A DNA stretch of 64,000 nucleotides from Pogonophryne albipinna (taxonomy: Eukaryota > Chordata > Actinopteri > Perciformes > Artedidraconidae): assembly GCA_028583405.1 (NCBI GenBank), contig CM053251.1, positions 4,937,983-5,001,982 of the forward strand, in the 5' to 3' direction. The position numbers and the translations under genes are program-made. A model generated the notes under the pieces. The model searched no databases and was not told the origin of the DNA. It saw only the letters and a list, made by a program, of their open reading frames with translations. Below, in pieces: positions 39,261 to 49,762 of this stretch. Within the stretch, counting starts at the first letter, position 1. Each line of letters starts with the position of its first letter.

Positions 39261-39262
39261 AG

Positions 39263-39435
39263 GCCTGCCGAATACAAGTGGGATAAGAAGGACGAAGTGC
39301 TCCCCCCACAGGCCAAAGTGGACGGTGCTCACCTGTGCTTCGAGAGTCTCAACAAATCAGACAATGGCGTCTACCTCTGCTACGCTGACAACGGCATAGG
39401 AAACAGCCAGGGGGAGTTCACTCTCCTGGTGCAAG
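39263..39435 (+). CDS. cadm3: cadm3 exon: second half of the Ig3 domain
   Basis: A 173-nt exon entering in phase 2 and leaving in phase 1. It continues NPE as PAEYKWDKKDEVLPP, the counterpart of QYLWEKEGSVPP in human CADM3, with the core Trp. LNKSDNGVYLCYADNGIG holds the NKS sequon, the D-x-G-x-Y-x-C signature with the second Cys, and the family N-x-G turn. It ends with FTLLVQ (human YTLNV). Acceptor CAACAG at 39257-39262, donor GTAACG at 39436. The Ig3 fold is complete with this exon. Confidence 0.93.
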
Positions 39436-39852
39436 GTAACGAGGGACAGTGAGAAGAGTGAATTGGGATAGAGACGGGCCCTGATGTAGAGGAAGATGTA
39501 TTTTTCTTTTACTTCTCTTCATCACGTTTCTTTATTTCTGTCGTTTGTCGTGGCTTTTGCTTGTGTTTCTTCCATCTTTTTTCTCTTCTGATTTTCTTTC
39601 GTTTCTTTCCTCCTATTTTTTTGTTGATTTTGTCTCATCCAAACCGCGCCACCATAACCATCCAAACCGCTTTCGCTCGTACTTGCGCTTCTTTTCCCTT
39701 TCACTTTTGATGTGTCCCGTGCGCTTCGATCCATGGTTATTTTTGGCGCTTCGCTTGCTCATTTCCAACTTCTCCTACGCATTCATCTTCCTCCTCCTCC
39801 TCCTCCTCCTCCTCCTCCTCCTCCTCCTCCTCCTCCTCCTCCTCCTCCAAAG
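39436..39852 (+). other. cadm3: Short cadm3 intron (417 bp) before the stalk exon
   Basis: C/T-rich throughout and ending in a CTC triplet array that abuts the acceptor CCAAAG. Coincidentally the same length as the exon that follows. Confidence 0.75.
39790..39849 (+). repeat. (CTC)n trinucleotide array
   Basis: About 20 CTC units form the polypyrimidine tract of the stalk exon acceptor. Frames on both strands (Pro, Leu or Glu runs) are repeat artefacts. Confidence 0.95.
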
Positions 39853-40269
39853 ATCTCATGGAGCCAGACTCCCCCGACTCCACCTTATCCTCCCTGGACT
39901 CTACAACCTCTCCATCTTCTTCCACAATCTCCCTTCCCACTTCCTCTCCTCTTGATGTTTTCTCTGGCTCCGGCTCTGATTACTCCTCCCTTCCTGACCC
40001 CACCTCTACCTCCACTCCTACCTCCACCTCCACCTCCTCCCCCGACTCCTCTGCATCTCCCACCCCCTCCACGGCTGACATGTCGACCGCCATCTTTGAA
40101 TTGTCCTCCACTCCCCTCTCAAACGCCCTCTTCCACGACCTTCCTTCCTCTCCAATTTCTCCTACCACCTCCGCAAGCATCGCTCCCTCCCCTGCCTCCT
40201 CCTCCTCCAACTCCTCCTCCCTTATTCCCTCAGTTACCGTCGGGCTGATCGGAGTTTACACTTTCACAG
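39853..40269 (+). CDS. cadm3: cadm3 candidate alternative exon: Ser/Thr/Pro-rich mucin-like stalk
   Basis: This 417-nt segment has an acceptor (CTCCTCCAAAG) and a donor (GTAAAA at 40270) and is phase 1 at both ends, so it can be included or skipped without changing frame. It is open for 139 residues. After VQ it begins DLMEPDSPDS, keeping the Asp that also starts the next exon (DPTAMS). By my count 45 Ser, 20 Thr and 18 Pro make about 60% of residues. There is no Cys, and one NSS sequon lies near residue 120. This is the composition of an O-glycosylated membrane-proximal stalk, and CADM1 is known to have alternative Thr-rich exons at the same place. No such exon is known to me in mammalian CADM3. 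Transcription is not proven by sequence. Confidence 0.72.
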
Positions 40270-40442
40270 GTAAAACCATCTGAGTTACACACTTGTACAC
40301 AACAACAACAAGAGAGATGCGAGAAGCTTAGTAATGGAGTGGAAAAACAAATACCATCCACTTCGCTGTGTTTTTCTCCTTTCAATACACTAACTGTGCT
40401 TTTGCCGTGTGGAGCAGTGAAGGATGCTGGGAGTGTGTTTAA

Positions 40443-40850
40443 CCCTTAGATGCCCGAGTGACTGGGCCCTACACTCTTCCATAAGTGGGTCAAAAAGTAA
40501 TAGTAATAGAATAATATGTGTTTTATTATATTTTGGTTCACACTAGAAATATATTATATTTAATTTTTCACTATTTATAATTTTAGACATTTTTTTTACA
40601 AATTGAAAAAAAACGTTTTCCCATAGAAAATGCATGCGGGCCATTTTTGACCCACTTATGGAAGCTTGGGGTAGAAATACAAAAACTACAATTTCTTAAA
40701 ATGTAAATTTAAAATGTGAATGGCATGATATTCAAAACATGTTTTTTGAGGAATAGCTGGAATATGAAATGATTAAAAAATATAATTACAAAGATACTTC
40801 AAGAAAAACACCTCACCGGGTCAAAAAAGACCCACCTATTTATCTAAGGG
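40443..40850. mobile_element. piggyBac-type short element (408 bp) flanked by TTAA
   Basis: TTAA at 40439-40442 and at 40851-40854 border inverted ends CCCTTAGAT / ATCTAAGGG (9 bp perfect). Just inside both ends lie GTGGGTCAAAAA-type motifs (GGGTCAAAAAGTA; CGGGTCAAAAAAGACCCAC). TTAA target sites and CCC-starting ends are typical of piggyBac transposons. AT-rich centre, no coding. Confidence 0.75.
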
Positions 40851-41097
40851 TTAACATTCAGACTCGTGCAAACACACACTCAAAGCTATCAGAAGAAACA
40901 GAATGAATAAAAAAAATGGCCGTTTGAACTCATGTTTTTTTTTCTTGTTTGCCTCTATTTTCTTTCTGTTTTGAATCCACAACCCCGCCCAAACTTTCCA
41001 ACACACACTCTTCTCTTTCATCAAACCATCCATCCATCCATCCATCCATCTAACATCCAACAATCCATCAACTCATCCACTTGAAATGATGCCGCAG

Positions 41098-41109
41098 AGA
41101 ACATTCCAG
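41098..41109 (+). CDS. cadm3: Possible 12-nt cadm3 microexon
   Basis: AGAACATTCCAG is bounded by GATGCCGCAG and GTATAA. Twelve nucleotides entering in phase 1 would insert four residues (E-N-I-P) after either the Ig3 exon or the stalk exon without a frame change. Alternatively spliced short stalk exons are known in the CADM family. The upstream region is C/T-rich only in a (TCCA)n run, so the acceptor is weak, and a chance AG...GT pair is quite possible. Confidence 0.25.
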
Positions 41110-41379
41110 GTATAATTTTTTCACCAGTCATCTGTCGTTTTGACTTCCTGTCGTTCTCTCTTTTCGTCCACCTGTCTATCTGTCCGTCTGTCCACCTGTC
41201 TGTCTGTCTGTTTTTCTGTCTATCTGTAGCTCTGTCCGTCTGTCCACCTGTCTGTCAGTCTAGAATTCTTTTTTTTTACTTTGAACTTCAGTGCTGAATA
41301 TTTCATACACCTGCCCACATAATGCTTTGTTGTTGCTCATACATGCACACAGGCTCACACCACAAGCTCACACCACAAG

Positions 41380-41518
<139 letters not shown>

Positions 41519-41958
41519 TCAGGAGAGGGCCCCGTGCCAGGCATCAAGCAGTTCAGAGCATAGCACGTGACAGGAGAGAATAGTGCAGGATAGTGTAGGG
41601 CCTGGTACATCCTTGGACAAGGCTGGATCTGTGGGACCTCGTGAGGCCAGGAGGCGTGGGCTCGCCTGTACTCCAACAAGAAATCTCCAGCACTATACTC
41701 AAAATATACATAACCAATCAAAAGAGGACACCTCTTCCTATGTATGAAGTATATGATACTGTGTTTTGCGGTTTTCGGGGCTCTGGAAGGAAAGTGTGAG
41801 ACAGTTAACTGCTTGGAGTGGAAACTGCTCGCGGCCTGTGGAACACTGATCTCCAGAAACCTCAGCTGAGCAATTGTATTCCTTATCACAACTGAAATAA
41901 ATCAGTTTTATTATAACCTTATGCCTGGTCCTGGCTTCACAGAGGAATTCGGAAACAC

Positions 41959-41960
<2 letters not shown>

Positions 41961-42035
<75 letters not shown>
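41961..42035 (+). repeat. (CA)n microsatellite, about 37 units
   Basis: Perfect array, followed 86 bp later by a GT array of opposite sense. Confidence 0.97.
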
Positions 42036-42038
<3 letters not shown>

Positions 42039-42116
42039 CATGACCCCTTAAGTGGTACAAGTCATTTACACTGTACCATTTCCTCCGTGTGCGTTTCTCT
42101 ATGTGTATATGTGTGT

Positions 42117-42120
<4 letters not shown>

Positions 42121-42172
<52 letters not shown>
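42121..42172 (+). repeat. (TG)n microsatellite, about 26 units
   Basis: Perfect array ending in a G-rich run (42178-42187). It pairs with the CA array at 41961-42035 as an inverted repeat. Confidence 0.95.
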
Positions 42173-42178
<6 letters not shown>

Positions 42179-42347
42179 AGGGGGGGGTCAGGCTTTGAGG
42201 TGTTCTTGGGTCTTGTCTGCTTTGCTTTGATGCTGACAGCAGGATTTATGGGCTCATTCTCAGTCTCACCTCGTCAGCATGCCCCTCTCACCTCCACGCC
42301 AGCCAGCCAGAGTGTGTGTTTGACTTTCTGTGTGTGTGTTTGACTTT

Positions 42348-42378
<31 letters not shown>

Positions 42379-43953
42379 AGTGTGTGTCATTCTGACTGCT
42401 GCTCAGAGTCCACCTCCTCCCTCCTCTTCCCCCTGTCTGCCTCTGGACTCTGGTTGGCTGTTGTCATGCCCCTTCACTTCTCTTCATGTGACTTTTCCCT
42501 CTAAAATGGCCGTTCAGCCCATCATGCTGTGTCCTTTCCGGCTGTAATGTGTTCCTTCAGTTTTCTCTACATTACTGGTTGTCAGTGTGTGTCGCTGTGC
42601 CTCTATTCCTGTCCTCTGTATTATCTAGCTGTTTCCTCCTCTGAATGGTTGAATCCTTGTCCTCCAGAATGGTTTGACGCCTCAGATATTGACCAAGTGC
42701 AAGCCAGTCTCTCTTTCCTTTATTCCCCTTATGATAAGTGTTGCTTTTGAATTATGCCTGTTTGAGTGACTTTCAAAGTGACACCCAGCGAGTGGTCCGG
42801 TCTAAAAAGTCAGGCGAAATAAATGATGTATCAAATTATTTCGGCGCAGATTGCTTTCTTCTCTGAGGGGGAAGCAGCTAAAGTGGCTGAAGCGAGGCGA
42901 ACTGGGGGAAATCAATCTCAAATCTCTGCTGCTGTTGGGTGAAAAAAATGCACCTCGAAAAAAATGCACGCTTTTACAGAAGCGGTAAAAGAGAAGAGCT
43001 ATTGTTTTCAGCTTGACCGACCTGAAATGTAAACTCTATCCACAAGCATTCAAAGAGTGAACAAAACCACCAGCAAAACACTAATACTGTATGTGTGTTC
43101 ATAATGCAAGCAAACTACCAGGGTATTTCTACTGGTGTAAAAGTATTTGTCTATGTACTTGTTAAAAGTAAATTGCAAATAAAACAGTTTCTACTTTAGT
43201 GCATAGTCAATATGAAATGAGTATACTACAGAATAATTAAACCACTTGATATATCATGTTGGATCCATCCTGGCTGCTGAACTGGGTGCTTTTGAAGTGA
43301 TGGAGACGTTTAATACATTTCCTGGTTAATAATCAGGCCTTAAATTCCCCCAAATGTAGCATTTTCCGACCTTTCTAATCCAAAGCAAGGAAATCCTTAG
43401 CTTAGTGAATATTGTAGGAATCATCAGCACTGAAGGGGCTAGATGTTCACCCAACATGAGCAGAATGTCGTAGAGATCTGGACCTAATGAGTTAACAACC
43501 CTGTTGCATATTACTTATGAAACATTGTCTAAAAGAGGGCGATATGGTGGCACCTTTTCTTTTCGCCTGGCTTGTTCTGAACCCTTGTCTTTGTCTTCTG
43601 AAGGTTGTCGCTGTGTCTGGTATTATATATTGACAAGTCTGCTCCCCTCTTCTTCTCTTTTCTGTCTGCCTTCTCTCCGTCACTCTCCCCATTATATTCT
43701 CTCTCTCTCTTTCTCATTTCTGCTGCCTTTCATCATCTGTCTCCTGTTTCCGCCAATATTCATACGCCACCCCCCTCCTCCCCATCTGCCCTCAATCTCT
43801 GTCCCTCTATATTTTCTCCCCGTCTCTACCTCATTTTCTATTGTCTCTTCCACGTCCGTTTCTCTCCTTCCTTTTCTCATTACGTCTCTTATCTTTACGA
43901 CACGACTTCCTCTTCACATCTCTCCTCTCCTTCCACAACACGCTCTACTAAAG

Positions 43954-44079
43954 ACCCCACAGCCATGTCGACGTCTTCGGGGGTGGACCACGCAGTGATC
44001 GGAGGGGTGGTAGCTGTTATCGTCTTCATCCTGCTCTGCCTCCTCATCGTCCTCGGCAGATACCTCATCAGACACAAAG
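43954..44079 (+). CDS. cadm3: cadm3 exon: membrane-proximal segment and transmembrane helix
   Basis: A 126-nt exon, phase 1 at both ends, 42 residues. The split codon gives Asp, so the junction from Ig3 reads [12 protein letters not shown], parallel to human CADM3 [27 protein letters not shown] and the following LLCLLIVLG form one hydrophobic span of about 22 residues, then RYLIRHK starts the cytoplasmic stop-transfer and juxtamembrane region. Acceptor CTCTACTAAAG at 43943-43953. The donor is weak (AAAG/GTCACC), lacking the purine at +3 and G at +5, and a CA array follows within 12 nt. Reading through would replace the tail by a His/Thr repeat peptide ending at 44171. Confidence 0.93.
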
Positions 44080-44089
44080 GTCACCTGCT

Positions 44090-44132
44090 CACACACACAC
44101 ACACACGCACACACACACACACACACACACAC
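44090..44132 (+). promoter_or_regulatory. CA array next to the weak transmembrane-exon donor
   Basis: About 20 CA units, one interrupted by CG, start 10 nt after the GTCACC donor. CA repeats next to donors can act through hnRNP L; whether they act here is inference. Confidence 0.4.
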
Positions 44133-44572
44133 GTACACAACAAACAAGGACATGTATGCATGCATGCATGAGCGTACACTGAAATCCATTTGCATAAGTA
44201 GGGATACATGTGCACCAAGATTGGATATCACACGTACAAACATGCATATGCATACCAATGTACAGAAAATGCACATGCACACACACCAAAAATGGAATCT
44301 GTGGATAAACCTCACTCAGTTTCTCTCAAAACAGAGTAAGAAATTGTATGAATAACAATAAGTGGATGTTTATTCATTGCATTTTAATACATTTTGGTTC
44401 ACAAAACTTCCCGTGAGATTAGATTTCTTAACATCAGCAGTATTTCAGCAGAAGTTTATGTAGTGAAATATGGGGATTAAAGAGATAACATAATTGCTTC
44501 CTGGCCGTGATGTCAGTTTGTTTCTCTGCGGCCTGTGTTACTGCGGCTGACAAGGGCAGACGCGCTACAACG

Positions 44573-45425
44573 GGCCAACAACGTTTACAAACTCACTGCA
44601 CTTTCAAAAGTGATGGAAATATAAAAACTTGTGCCAAAACACATGCAAATCTACACTGAAAACTGATGCACACCGGAGCGCTTGTTGACGTTTGTGGATT
44701 TTAGAGTTGTCCTGTCTATAATGGTAAGTGTTTTGTGTCAGGGTTGAGAGAGGCAAGCAGGACCCAAATGCAGATTAACAGAAAATACCTTTATTTCAAG
44801 GTTACAGACAGAACTCTTCCCAGTGAATACGGTCTAACAACAACAAGGAACTCACAAAGACTAACAGAAAACACAGAACCTAAATGCACACAGGACTAAT
44901 CAAACAAACAAGAGACAGGTGAGGAGGGAGGAGAAAACACAGGGGCACCAGGTGAACACAATCGGGTAATCAGGGAGGGAAAACAGACAGTTTTCAAAAT
45001 AAAACAGGAAACCAAAGACAGAAAAAGACAAAACACAACACAGACAGATCGTGACATTTTGTCAGTATATTTGAAATGACTAGGTTAGCTACGTTAGCTA
45101 GCTAGCTTACAGCAGATCTGCAATAATATCGTAAGAAATCATGTGATCACGTTTTTAAAATAAGAGAATAAAACGTATATTGTAGGTATGTTTCCAGTGA
45201 CAGTTGAACGTCAACAAGCGCTCCGGTCCCAGCTGTGTTTCTCTTCTCAGTTCCCCGTTTTCGTTGTGTTTTGGGCTTCGTGCAACGTTTTTTAAACTCT
45301 GCGCTTGTTTCCTCAAATTGGTGTATGTTTTTTCTAAATGCTGAGCATGTGTTGTCAAGATGGTAATTTATGTGCATCCTGTTTGAAGCTGCAAGGGGTT
45401 TCTCCTAATGGAAATGTTTTTGAAC
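44573..45425. mobile_element. Inverted-repeat element, family B, copy 3, carrying a solo LTR
   Basis: The left arm contains GTGCCAAAACACATGCAAAT (44630-44649), and the right arm ends near GGGTTTCTCCTAATGGAAATG (45398-45418), mirroring the ends of copy 2. The centre GTAGCTAACCTAGTCATTTC is in opposite orientation to copy 2 (34215-34240). A 321-bp LTR interrupts it at 44736. Confidence 0.6.
44736..45056. mobile_element. Solo LTR (321 bp) with 5-bp target duplication
   Basis: Begins TGTCAGGGTTGAG and ends GATCGTGACA, so TG...CA with TGTCA/TGACA ends. TTTTG occurs immediately on both sides (44731-44735 and 45057-45061). The uninterrupted relative at 34240-34275 reads as one sequence at this point, supporting an insertion. 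No internal gag-pol sequence remains, as expected after recombination between two LTRs. Probably from a Gypsy-like element, but that is not provable from the LTR. Confidence 0.8.
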
Positions 45426-45535
45426 ATTGTAGAGCGTTTGCACCTGTCAGCCACCGTACTTTGTGCTGTGGAAGTGGGAGACGACAAAACTGTTTTGAAT
45501 TGTTCCTTGTTCCATTCTTATGCAGGCCTTAAAAA

Positions 45536-45790
45536 CACATTTTGTAATACCTTTATTCGTCCCACAGAGGGGACATTTACATTGTTACAGCAGAAAAGAG
45601 ACAAAGACAGCTTAATGTTACCTAAGAAGCATGCATACAAAAAAACATTACAATAAAAAAGTTACACAATTTACAAAAAACACATCCTGTAACAGTTCTG
45701 AGGATTTAGCAGCCAAGTATATATTGCACAGTTATTAACAGCATATACATATATTGCACATAGTTGGTGGTTAACAACAAGGAGTGTTAT
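45536..45790 (-). mobile_element. LINE 3' end, minus strand
   Basis: The complement ends in CCCCTCTGTGGGACGAATAAAGG, the 3' tail type of several fish LINEs, preceded by ACTGTGCAATATATAC and TGTATGCATGC blocks. Sequence beyond the element at 45791-46543 may continue the same copy, but I could not confirm it. Confidence 0.4.
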
Positions 45791-46543
45791 GGCGCGTTTC
45801 CACTGCAGCGGGTAGCTCGCTTTAAGCGTGCTGAGCCGTGCGGGGCCCGTTTTTGGTTGCGTTTCCACTTGGCCTAGTTTTGGCCCGGGGCTACTTTTTC
45901 ACCTTTTTTCTGGCCCGACTAAATCGTGGTTCTAGGGCCAGGAACAACCAGGCTGAGTCGGGCTGAGTATGCAAAACTAGAGAGAGAATCGCTAGCAAGG
46001 GGGCTACAACTACAACAAGATGAACATATTTGACCGTGATTTAATTGTAATACACGTTTCAAAATGATGCCGAAGTAACAACATACTGATACCGGTTAGT
46101 AAAAACCATGAATTAATGCTTTGACAAGTCTGCAGACAGACGGCAGGCGAAAAACCCTTTTAAAATGAGTGTTTTCTAAACGGAGCTTGGCTAAGCTAAC
46201 GTTATATATGCTCCGACCGTCCACACTCACAACAACGGCCTATACAGACATAAATAAACCAGCGACTGTATTCGCCATGACACAGGCAGTCTGTGGTTTG
46301 TACTTGTTTCACTTTTGTCTAGTTTCTGAACAGATATGAAGAGCTGTGAGCTCTGAGTGCTAAGAGCTAACGGCTGTGTTGTTGTTTGGGACGCTCATTG
46401 AAGATGACGTCACGGCTCCGCCTACACTGCGTTACTATAGTAACTACCCCAGTTCCTAAACTGTAATGGAAGCGCAGCATTAAAGTGAGCCGGGCCTAAT
46501 AAGGCCTAACCAAACCGAGCGAGGCCTGCAGTGGAAACGCGCC
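45791..46543. mobile_element. 753-bp DNA element with perfect 18-bp inverted ends
   Basis: GGCGCGTTTCCACTGCAG at 45791-45808 is exactly mirrored by CTGCAGTGGAAACGCGCC at 46526-46543. Subterminal GGCC-rich motifs occur near both ends (GGCCCGTTTTTGGTTGCGTT; GGGCCTAATAAGGCCTAAC). There is no long frame. A target duplication is unclear: TAT lies immediately left and AATAT right. Confidence 0.8.
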
Positions 46544-48751
46544 AATATAGTCTGACACCGAAACAAACAAGGACAGAGCCACATAAAAGGCCTGAGCTCC
46601 ATCAGGGGACAGGAGGAATCGAAATGGCACTTAACAAGTTCCAGGACCCAGGTGGTGCGTTTGATAAACTCGCTCCCACCTCCAGCACCGCCACAGTGAG
46701 AGTCAACCTGCAGCTCTGGGGGCCGTCAGCTGGTCCAGAATATTGAACAGAGTGTCTCAGTGGCCAGTGTTCACAGATACCGACTCAGTGAGGGAACGTC
46801 TGAGTCGCTGCTCTACTGACTCCCTCTGGTTGTTAAAGGAACCTGTGCAGAGGAGGGTGGGATCTGAGGGGATGATAGTGTGAAGCTTTTCGCTGCATGG
46901 GAGCTTTAAATGTGTACAATATTGCAGCGAGCAGAGGAATGAACAATTACACAGACTATAGTGAATAAGAAATAGGTCATTCCCCGTCTTACCCAATGCC
47001 ATTTTGTTAGATTTAAAGCGGAGAGTTTCATTAGTAAAGCACAAAAGCAATCGATGCAGCATCTGACAGTGTGTGCACTTACCGTACGGGATAATGTCCA
47101 GAGAGCTATTCTTCACAAGGCAAGGCACGTTTGTTGGTACAGCAGATTTCAGAAGCAATCCAAACTGCATTACAAACAACAAACTTCAAATGCATTGAGA
47201 CAAAGTGCAAAAGAAACACACCACTGAAGGACATTCAAATACAATTGAAATGTAAGTTAATAGAAAAGTGAAAGCTCAAATAAAAAGACAGGCTTAAGAT
47301 AGATTTGCAGTTACAGTGCAGTATAAGAAATGCATTGTTTTTATTAATTAAAAGATAGAATCAAAGCTTTTACCTCAATTCAAATCTCTTTCAAAGAAGG
47401 TTGACTAAATCGTTTTAAACATTTCACAATCTTTATCAGCAAGTCTAGTTAACTCAATTGCCATGAGATGACTGAGTCCGGCGATGTGTTGGTTGTTTAT
47501 ATATGGGATGATACTAAAGCCAACTCTGTTCAAACACAGTATATGTGGCTTCAGATTTAAATATCCTCCTAATCTTTTTACGGATGTCCATTCATGTTGG
47601 TCGATGACTTAAACCCCAGTCTCTCGTCGGCCATGAAGACAACTAATGTGAGTGTGTTGGGTGATAAAACCACATGACTGAAAGCTCCAGAAAAAGCTTC
47701 TGAGTAGACCTTGAGTTAAGATTCATTCGTCAAACTTCCATTTCCAAAGTTAATACTGCACTTTCATGCTCACCTTAAAAGTAACAAAGCTGCATCATGC
47801 ATGGTACATTTTGGCTGTAAAAGGCAGAGGCATTATTGAAGGCTGTGCTCTTCATTTCAAAGAGTAACATCCAATGGGCTAACTCCGACCATCTACGCCA
47901 CTTCAACACTTCATCCAGAAGTCAGGGACAGATGTTCCTGCTTAAAGGGCTTCACTAATTGTGCTGCAGTCCAGCCAAATAAACACAGTTGTGAAATCTC
48001 TCTTTAAATGCTAGCAAGAGAGAGAGTCACCTGCAGAAAAGGATTTCACAGAAACATGGGAAAGGTTTTACTTGGATGACAGTTTTGATGGAGCCTTTAA
48101 AGTAGAGATTTAGTGAATTGGAGGTCGAAAGATTTCTAGATGGTTAAAAATGGCCTTAAATTGGTTGTAAGGCAAAAGCTTTTTAAACATCTAGTTCATA
48201 CATACAGTATACAGTATTTAACTGAAGCAGGTCCAAACTAAACATAACTTCTTAAGTCATTGTAATCTTTTAAAACAATAATTATATGTAAGCTATATGT
48301 AAAAAAATGTCACTTCTTAGCTGAGTTTTTAACCTGAATGTCTGGATGTCATTGGACGTGCAGACACTGGGATGTTGTGCAAAAGAAATCCCTTTTTCCT
48401 TAGTTCTTACCTTTAATAACCAACATAAAACCCCCTTAAAACCAATCCAGAGAAAACCCCTGTATGGTATCCACATAATCACTTTTTTTATTACTTGTTC
48501 TCAGAATGTGTTTTTCCTACCTCGCCCACAGCCTAAAGAAAACTTTACTACATAGCAATTCAACCGCATTAAAATGTACCAAAAGCACCTGAAGTGATAA
48601 TGTAGACATCATATTGGAACATCTTGCCACCACACTCTCCGGTCTTTTTTCATTTTACCGTTCCAATATTTGACTTGTACTGCCTCAGCAATCTTATGTT
48701 CCTCCTCCTCGTCTCTTACCATCTGTGACTCTTCTTCTTCTTCTTCTGCAG

Positions 48752-48870
48752 GAACGTATCTGACCCACGAGGCAAAGGGCTCGGACGACGCCCCCGACGC
48801 CGACACAGCCATCATCAACGCCGAGGGAGGCCACTCCGGAGCAGAGGACAAAAAGGAGTACTTCATCTAG
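48752..48870 (+). CDS. cadm3: cadm3 last coding exon: cytoplasmic tail and stop
   Basis: From the phase-1 acceptor (TTCTTCTTCTGCAG) the exon reads [20 protein letters not shown], then [19 protein letters not shown] and TAG at 48868. This is nearly identical to the human CADM3 tail (GGQSGGDDKKEYFI); CADM1 has TYFTHEAKGADDAADADT and CADM2 TYLTNEAKGAEDAPDADT, so the paralogue is fixed as CADM3. The [13 protein letters not shown] region is the known protein 4.1 (FERM) binding segment, and the C-terminal EYFI is a class II PDZ ligand known to bind MAGUK scaffolds. Confidence 0.96.
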
Positions 48871-49568
48871 ACAGAGGACGGACGGAGGAGGAGGAGGAAA
48901 ATCTGGAGGACGCGGATTAGAGGAGAGGGCAGGAGTGGAAAAACCTCCATTTGTTTTCACGACGCTTCTGTTCTTCACTCTGTTGGAGGGAGGATGGGAG
49001 GGGAAGCACTGTGGGCGGGAAACAAAAAAGGCGATGAGTTTCTACCCTCTTTGCATTGATACAGGGAAGTGAGATTTGCACTGACACACGGACGAACTGA
49101 AGATACACACTCGAACACACACACACACATACATGAGTCGGTTTTGGTTGGAAAACTCTTCTCACACGGACTTGAATGCTCGTAGATTAACACACGGGAG
49201 CCTCCTACTGTACTAACACATCATTTCTAACAACGGTCAGCGCTGCGAAAAAGCAAAATTGTAACTCACATTCCAACATCCATACCTGTCTCCTACACAT
49301 CTAAACACATTCTGTCCTCATTCTCTCCATCCAACAAGCCCTCTGTGAACATCCACAGGACTCCACTCAAGGTGACATTATTACTGACAAGCATAATCTC
49401 CCTCTCTCACAGTTTAATCTTTTCATCAAACCTCTTCATGCAACACTCATGCAACAACAGCATTCCCACCTTGCGCTACCAAGCCGAGGGGCTCCAGTAT
49501 ACATATATAAATATATATATATAGAATTATATAGCATTCTTTTTACTTGACAGAAATGTTTGGTGTGC

Positions 49569-49576
49569 TGTAAATA
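49569..49576 (+). promoter_or_regulatory. Pumilio response element candidate
   Basis: TGTAAATA matches the UGUANAUA consensus of PUF proteins and lies about 180 nt before the proximal poly(A) signals in the 3'UTR. Confidence 0.3.
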
Positions 49577-49752
49577 CACTCTTTCTCTCTTCTTCTTCTT
49601 CTTCTATCCCTCTTCTCTCTCTCTCTAAATCTCCTGTATCTCATACGGTCTGTTACTGCAGAACAGTAACTTATATACTCAAAAAAAAGCCTGCCTGTTT
49701 TTATTACATGAGTGGAAATGCAAAGTCAAAACTATCAATATCTGGGGAAAAA

Positions 49753-49762
49753 AATAAATAAA
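49753..49762 (+). terminator. Proximal poly(A) signals (overlapping AATAAA pair)
   Basis: Two overlapping AATAAA hexamers (49753 and 49757) about 0.9 kb after the stop codon. The GT-rich element downstream is modest, so this may be a minor or alternative end. Confidence 0.45.

Larger units (their letters stand above)
32649..39262 (+). other. cadm3: cadm3 intron inside Ig3 (6.6 kb)
   Basis: Holds a CA array, a triply nested insertion (33485-34512), a SINE-like repeat, pyrimidine-rich DNA at 34920-35250 and 38850-39200, and an inverted family A repeat (37660-37990). The stretch 36150-37650 shows nothing that I can name. Confidence 0.85.
44080..48751 (+). other. cadm3: Last cadm3 intron (4.7 kb)
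   Basis: Begins with a CA array, then holds a family B element with a solo LTR, a LINE tail and an element with perfect 18-bp ends. The part 46950-48700 shows no gene or named repeat. Confidence 0.85.

Noticed and set aside
42650..42720. Possible extra cadm3 exon after TTGTCCTCCAG
   Set aside because: A good acceptor-like sequence exists, but no GT donor follows in a usable phase.
46757..47182. 141-codon minus-strand frame next to the LINE tail
   Set aside because: Could be part of a LINE, but I see no reverse-transcriptase, endonuclease or other motif.
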